A stretch of DNA of 8,360 nt from Scatomorpha intestinigallinarum (GTDB lineage Bacteria; Bacillota; Clostridia; Oscillospirales; Oscillospiraceae): positions 1 through 8,360 of the forward strand of contig DVHH01000245.1 of the NCBI GenBank assembly GCA_018712225.1. Reading direction: 5' to 3'. Within the stretch, counting starts at the first letter, position 1, and every line of letters begins with the position of its first letter. Shown piece after piece: positions 6,114-8,360 of the stretch. The position numbers and the translations under genes were made by a program. The notes beneath the pieces are model-generated. The model made no database searches and was not told where the DNA came from. It worked only from the letters and a program-made list of their open reading frames with translations.

Positions 6114-6142
6114 TGCACCGGGCGCCGGAGGCGCCCGGTGCA
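6114..6142 (-). promoter_or_regulatory. Intercistronic stem-loop between SBP gene and oppB
   Basis: The arms at 6114-6126 and 6130-6142 are perfect 13-nt reverse complements around a 3-nt loop, with a very GC-rich stem (TGCACCGGGCGCC). On the minus strand the stem is followed by GGCCCTATTACTA, not a T-run, so it is not a classical terminator. It lies 27 nt upstream of the oppB start. By analogy with other binding-protein operons it probably protects the 3' end of the SBP message or partly attenuates read-through, giving more SBP than membrane components. The structure is seen directly; the function is inferred. Confidence 0.7.
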
Positions 6143-6159
6143 GAGGGTCTTATGCGTGA

Positions 6160-6165
6160 ATTATA
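6160..6165 (-). promoter_or_regulatory. TATAAT box in the SBP-oppB spacer (possible internal -10)
   Basis: On the minus strand the spacer contains an exact TATAAT, 18 nt upstream of the stem-loop. Seventeen bases upstream lies TGAGCA, overlapping the SBP stop codon, which matches the -35 consensus TTGACA at only three of six positions. If active, it would give a transcript starting near 6153 that carries the hairpin in its leader and drives the permease and ATPase genes. The weak -35 keeps confidence low. Confidence 0.25.
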
Positions 6166-6185
6166 GGGTTAAACCGAACGTCTGC

Positions 6186-8360
6186 TCAGGCGACGAACTT
6201 GCCGGAGGCCTCGTCCCAGTTCAGGCCGGCGGCCTTGAAGAAGCCGATGGCGGCCTGGAGAGCGGCGTCGTAGCGCTCCTGCTCGGTCATGTCGTCGGTG
6301 TAGATGGGATTGCCGTCCACATCGACGGAGAAGGCGGTCTCGTAGCCCTCGTCAGCGGGGCGCGGAGCAGCCCAGGAGGTGTTGGAGATGGGGTACTGGA
6401 TGATGCTTGCGGTCTCGCCGTAGTAGCTGTTCACGACGGTGTCGCGATAGACGGCGAAGAGGGTGGCGAAGCCCTTGCGCAGGTTCTTGGAGGCGTCGCT
6501 GGCGGGATCACCGTCGATGCAGACGTTGTTGGCGCACATGGCTATGTAGCCGTAGCCGAGGTTGTCAATGGTGAAGGTGGTCAGCTTGTCGCCGGTGAGC
6601 TCGCCGTTGGAGTTGTAGCCCTTGATGTCCTCAACGGTATCGACGTTGAAGTTGGGGTCGGTGATGTCGAAGGTGGCCGCGTCGGAGGCAACGCCGCTCA
6701 GCTTGTCGGAGGCGGCAGTCTCCTGGAAGAGGACGTACTGGGTCTTGGGCTGGCCCTTCCAGTAGTTCTCGTTGGCCTCGAAGGTGACCACGCCGTTGGC
6801 GTAGGAGACGAACTTGTAGGGGCCCGCGCCGAGGGGCTGGGTGGTCTTGTCGCGGACAGTGCTCAGGTCGCCCTTGGTGAAGCCGAACATGTTGTTCTCG
6901 TAATCGTACTTGGAAACGTCGCCGTAGTAGTGCAGCGGGGCGACGGTGACGCCGAGCTGATAGATGGCGGCCGCGTCGTAGCGGGTGGTGCGGACGGTCA
7001 TGCTGTAGTCGCCGGTCTTGACGATGCCGGAGATGTTAGGCACGGTGCTGCCGGTGGCGACACCCGCCTGGTACTCGGCGGCCTTGTCGCCGAGCTCGGC
7101 GAGGATGAAGTCGGAGATGGCGGTGCCGGCGGTTTCGAGATTGATGCCGGCGTCGCTGATGTCATAGCCGTAGGCATCGACCATCGCCTGGAAGAAGTCG
7201 GCGGCGGTGGCGTCGGCAGCCAGGTCGGGGTAGTTCCAGGCAGCCGCAGCGCCGGCGACGTCGCCCGCCTCGGCATAGCCGTTGTCAACGCAGTAGTCAA
7301 CTATCTCCTGGGCGAACTTCTCGCCGCCCTTCCAGAAGGCGTCCCAAAGGGTAGTCTGCTGCTCCTCGGTCCAGTTGGTGAAGTCGGTGTTGTCGGGGCC
7401 GGCGGCCACGATGAGGTTCAGCAGCAGGTCCATGCCGGAGCGGTACTCCTCCATGCCCTCGATGGGCACGGCGTAGAAGGTGGAGCTGCCGTCATAGGTC
7501 GGGTCGCTCAGAACGTACATGCTGAAGATGACGTCGTCGATGGTCATCGGGGTGCCGTCGGAGAAGACGATGTCGTCGCGCAGCGTGATGTTGTAATCGA
7601 CGGTGCCGTCGTCATTCTGGACGATCTCGACGTCGGAGATGCCGGTGTAGGTGTAATCGGTGCCGTTGTAGCTGCGGGTCTCGCCCTCGATGCCGTTGAG
7701 GACGGGGTTGCCCTCGCGGTCAAGGCCCATGAGGTACTGGGTGGTCATGTCGCCCACGTCGACGTCGTACTGGGTCTTGCCGAAGAAGGGGCTGAACTTG
7801 GAGGAGAAGTAGTCGTAGCCGACGACCAGCTGGTCGTTGCCGTTGGTTTCGAGCAGCTCGATGTCGTTCATCCAATCCCAGAAGGTGGTGATGTCGGGGG
7901 TGACGGTGTCTATGTTGACACGCTCGGTGCTCATGACGAAGGCGTTCTGGCGCTGGTAGATGGGGACCTCAACAGCCCAGTCGAGGATGATGTCGAGGCA
8001 CTGCTTGTAGGTCGCCTTGCGGAAGGCCTGGTCGGCGCTGGAGCGCGCCTCCATGATGAGCTCGTCAAGCGTGGAATCGCAGAGCATGTAGGAGTTGGAG
8101 TTGGTGCCGCCCGCGCCGACAGCGTTGGAGCTGTGGTAGACCTGGTACATGTCCGGGTCGGGAGTGGCCTGCCAGGCAGCGCACCAGATCTCAGCGGAAA
8201 CGGGGTTGGACTCAATGGCCTGCCAGATGACGTTGGAGTCGGTGGGGTCGTTTATCTGCAGGTCGATGCCGATGGTGGCGAGGGCCTCTTTGGCGTTGGT
8301 CAGGATGCCGTAGGCCGGGTGATCGCCAACACCGTCTGCGGGGACTATCGCCTCATAGCT
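6186..8360 (-). CDS. Family 5 extracellular solute-binding protein, 5'-partial, with permuted or fused domain order
   Basis: This is the extracytoplasmic ligand-capture subunit of a peptide/nickel-type ABC importer. The frame is open to the right window edge, so the signal peptide and N-terminus are missing; 724 residues are visible, ending in TGA. Visible residues 1-172 resemble the C-terminal part of an SBP_bac_5 protein: GDHPAYGILTNAKEAL, an ARSSADQAFRKATYKQCLDI helix, VPIYQRQNAFV, and DITTFWDWMNDIE, which looks like a natural C-terminus. At about residue 173, DQLVVGYDYFSSKFSPFFG looks like the start of a mature SBP. The family signature FSDGTPMTIDDVIFSM follows at about 266-281, PLGAGPYKFVSY at about 509-520, and RKGFATLFAVYRD at about 628-640. 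The chain stops after FFKAAGLNWDEASGKFVA, just before the C-terminal segment should begin. An Ala-rich helical stretch occupies about 308-445. Ligand class is inferred from the operon. The protein is either a tandem fusion with a truncated last copy or a circular permutant. Family assignment is firm; domain history is not. Confidence 0.93.
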   Translation of the reverse strand, partial: SYEAIVPADGVGDHPAYGILTNAKEALATIGIDLQINDPTDSNVIWQAIESNPVSAEIWCAAWQATPDPDMYQVYHSSNAVGAGGTNSNSYMLCDSTLDELIMEARSSADQAFRKATYKQCLDIILDWAVEVPIYQRQNAFVMSTERVNIDTVTPDITTFWDWMNDIELLETNGNDQLVVGYDYFSSKFSPFFGKTQYDVDVGDMTTQYLMGLDREGNPVLNGIEGETRSYNGTDYTYTGISDVEIVQNDDGTVDYNITLRDDIVFSDGTPMTIDDVIFSMYVLSDPTYDGSSTFYAVPIEGMEEYRSGMDLLLNLIVAAGPDNTDFTNWTEEQQTTLWDAFWKGGEKFAQEIVDYCVDNGYAEAGDVAGAAAAWNYPDLAADATAADFFQAMVDAYGYDISDAGINLETAGTAISDFILAELGDKAAEYQAGVATGSTVPNISGIVKTGDYSMTVRTTRYDAAAIYQLGVTVAPLHYYGDVSKYDYENNMFGFTKGDLSTVRDKTTQPLGAGPYKFVSYANGVVTFEANENYWKGQPKTQYVLFQETAASDKLSGVASDAATFDITDPNFNVDTVEDIKGYNSNGELTGDKLTTFTIDNLGYGYIAMCANNVCIDGDPASDASKNLRKGFATLFAVYRDTVVNSYYGETASIIQYPISNTSWAAPRPADEGYETAFSVDVDGNPIYTDDMTEQERYDAALQAAIGFFKAAGLNWDEASGKFVA
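7835..7850 (-). other. In-frame junction between SBP C-terminal segment and SBP N-terminal segment
   Basis: The coding sequence runs without interruption from FWDWMNDIELLET, a typical end of a family 5 SBP, into NGNDQLVVGYDYF, a typical start of the mature domain. No stop codon, ribosome-binding site, signal peptide or lipobox cysteine lies between them. The linker is only a few residues. The exact breakpoint is inferred from family resemblance and could be a few codons to either side. Confidence 0.6.

Noticed and set aside
6114..6142. Stem-loop as a Rho-independent terminator after the SBP gene
   Set aside because: There is no T-run after the stem on either strand, and the permease genes downstream belong to the same system. 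It is kept as an intercistronic stem-loop.
6087..6188. SBP truncation caused by a recent frameshift or nonsense mutation
   Set aside because: None of the frames after the stop resumes SBP-like sequence; the DNA turns directly into spacer with a TATAAT box and hairpin, so no C-terminal remnant remains.

Overview
The window is one strand of a peptide-type ABC importer operon, read entirely right to left (minus strand). The DNA is visibly GC-rich. Its gene order, extracytoplasmic insertions and intergenic style suggest a Gram-positive gut Clostridium of the Oscillospirales/Oscillospiraceae type. That placement is inferred from family resemblance; there is no rRNA or other marker in the window.

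Layout in transcription order. (1) A family 5 extracellular solute-binding protein (SBP, peptide/nickel class) enters from the right edge, open at its N-terminus, and ends at 6186. Its domain order is abnormal: the C-terminal segment of an SBP comes first, followed without a signal peptide by the N-terminal and middle parts of an SBP, which stop before the final segment. (2) A spacer of about 100 bp (6087-6185) holds a perfect 13-bp stem-loop and a TATAAT box. (3) oppB/dppB permease (6086-5097). (4) oppC/dppC permease (5080-2912), starting with GTG and more than twice the usual length because about 390 residues are inserted in the first extracytoplasmic loop. (5) oppD/dppD ATPase (2898-1717). 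(6) oppF/dppF ATPase (1715-624). (7) A translationally coupled 86-residue single-helix membrane protein (646-386). (8) A strong Rho-independent terminator (314-345). (9) A gene-free tail (1-313) packed with short inverted repeats.

The parts form a complete importer. The SBP captures ligand outside the membrane, OppB and OppC form the channel, and OppD and OppF form an ATPase heterodimer in which both subunits keep all catalytic motifs and a four-cysteine cluster motif near the C-terminus. Gaps of 16, 13 and 1 nt and an overlap of 23 nt show that oppB to the small protein gene is one translationally coupled unit. The stem-loop after the SBP gene may set the high SBP-to-permease ratio typical of binding-protein systems.

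The most unusual content is the SBP domain permutation/fusion and the OppC extracytoplasmic insertion, which contains three, perhaps four, copies of a short hairpin-like module. Both lie on the outer face of the same transporter. I saw no tRNA, rRNA, CRISPR array, transposase or phage gene.
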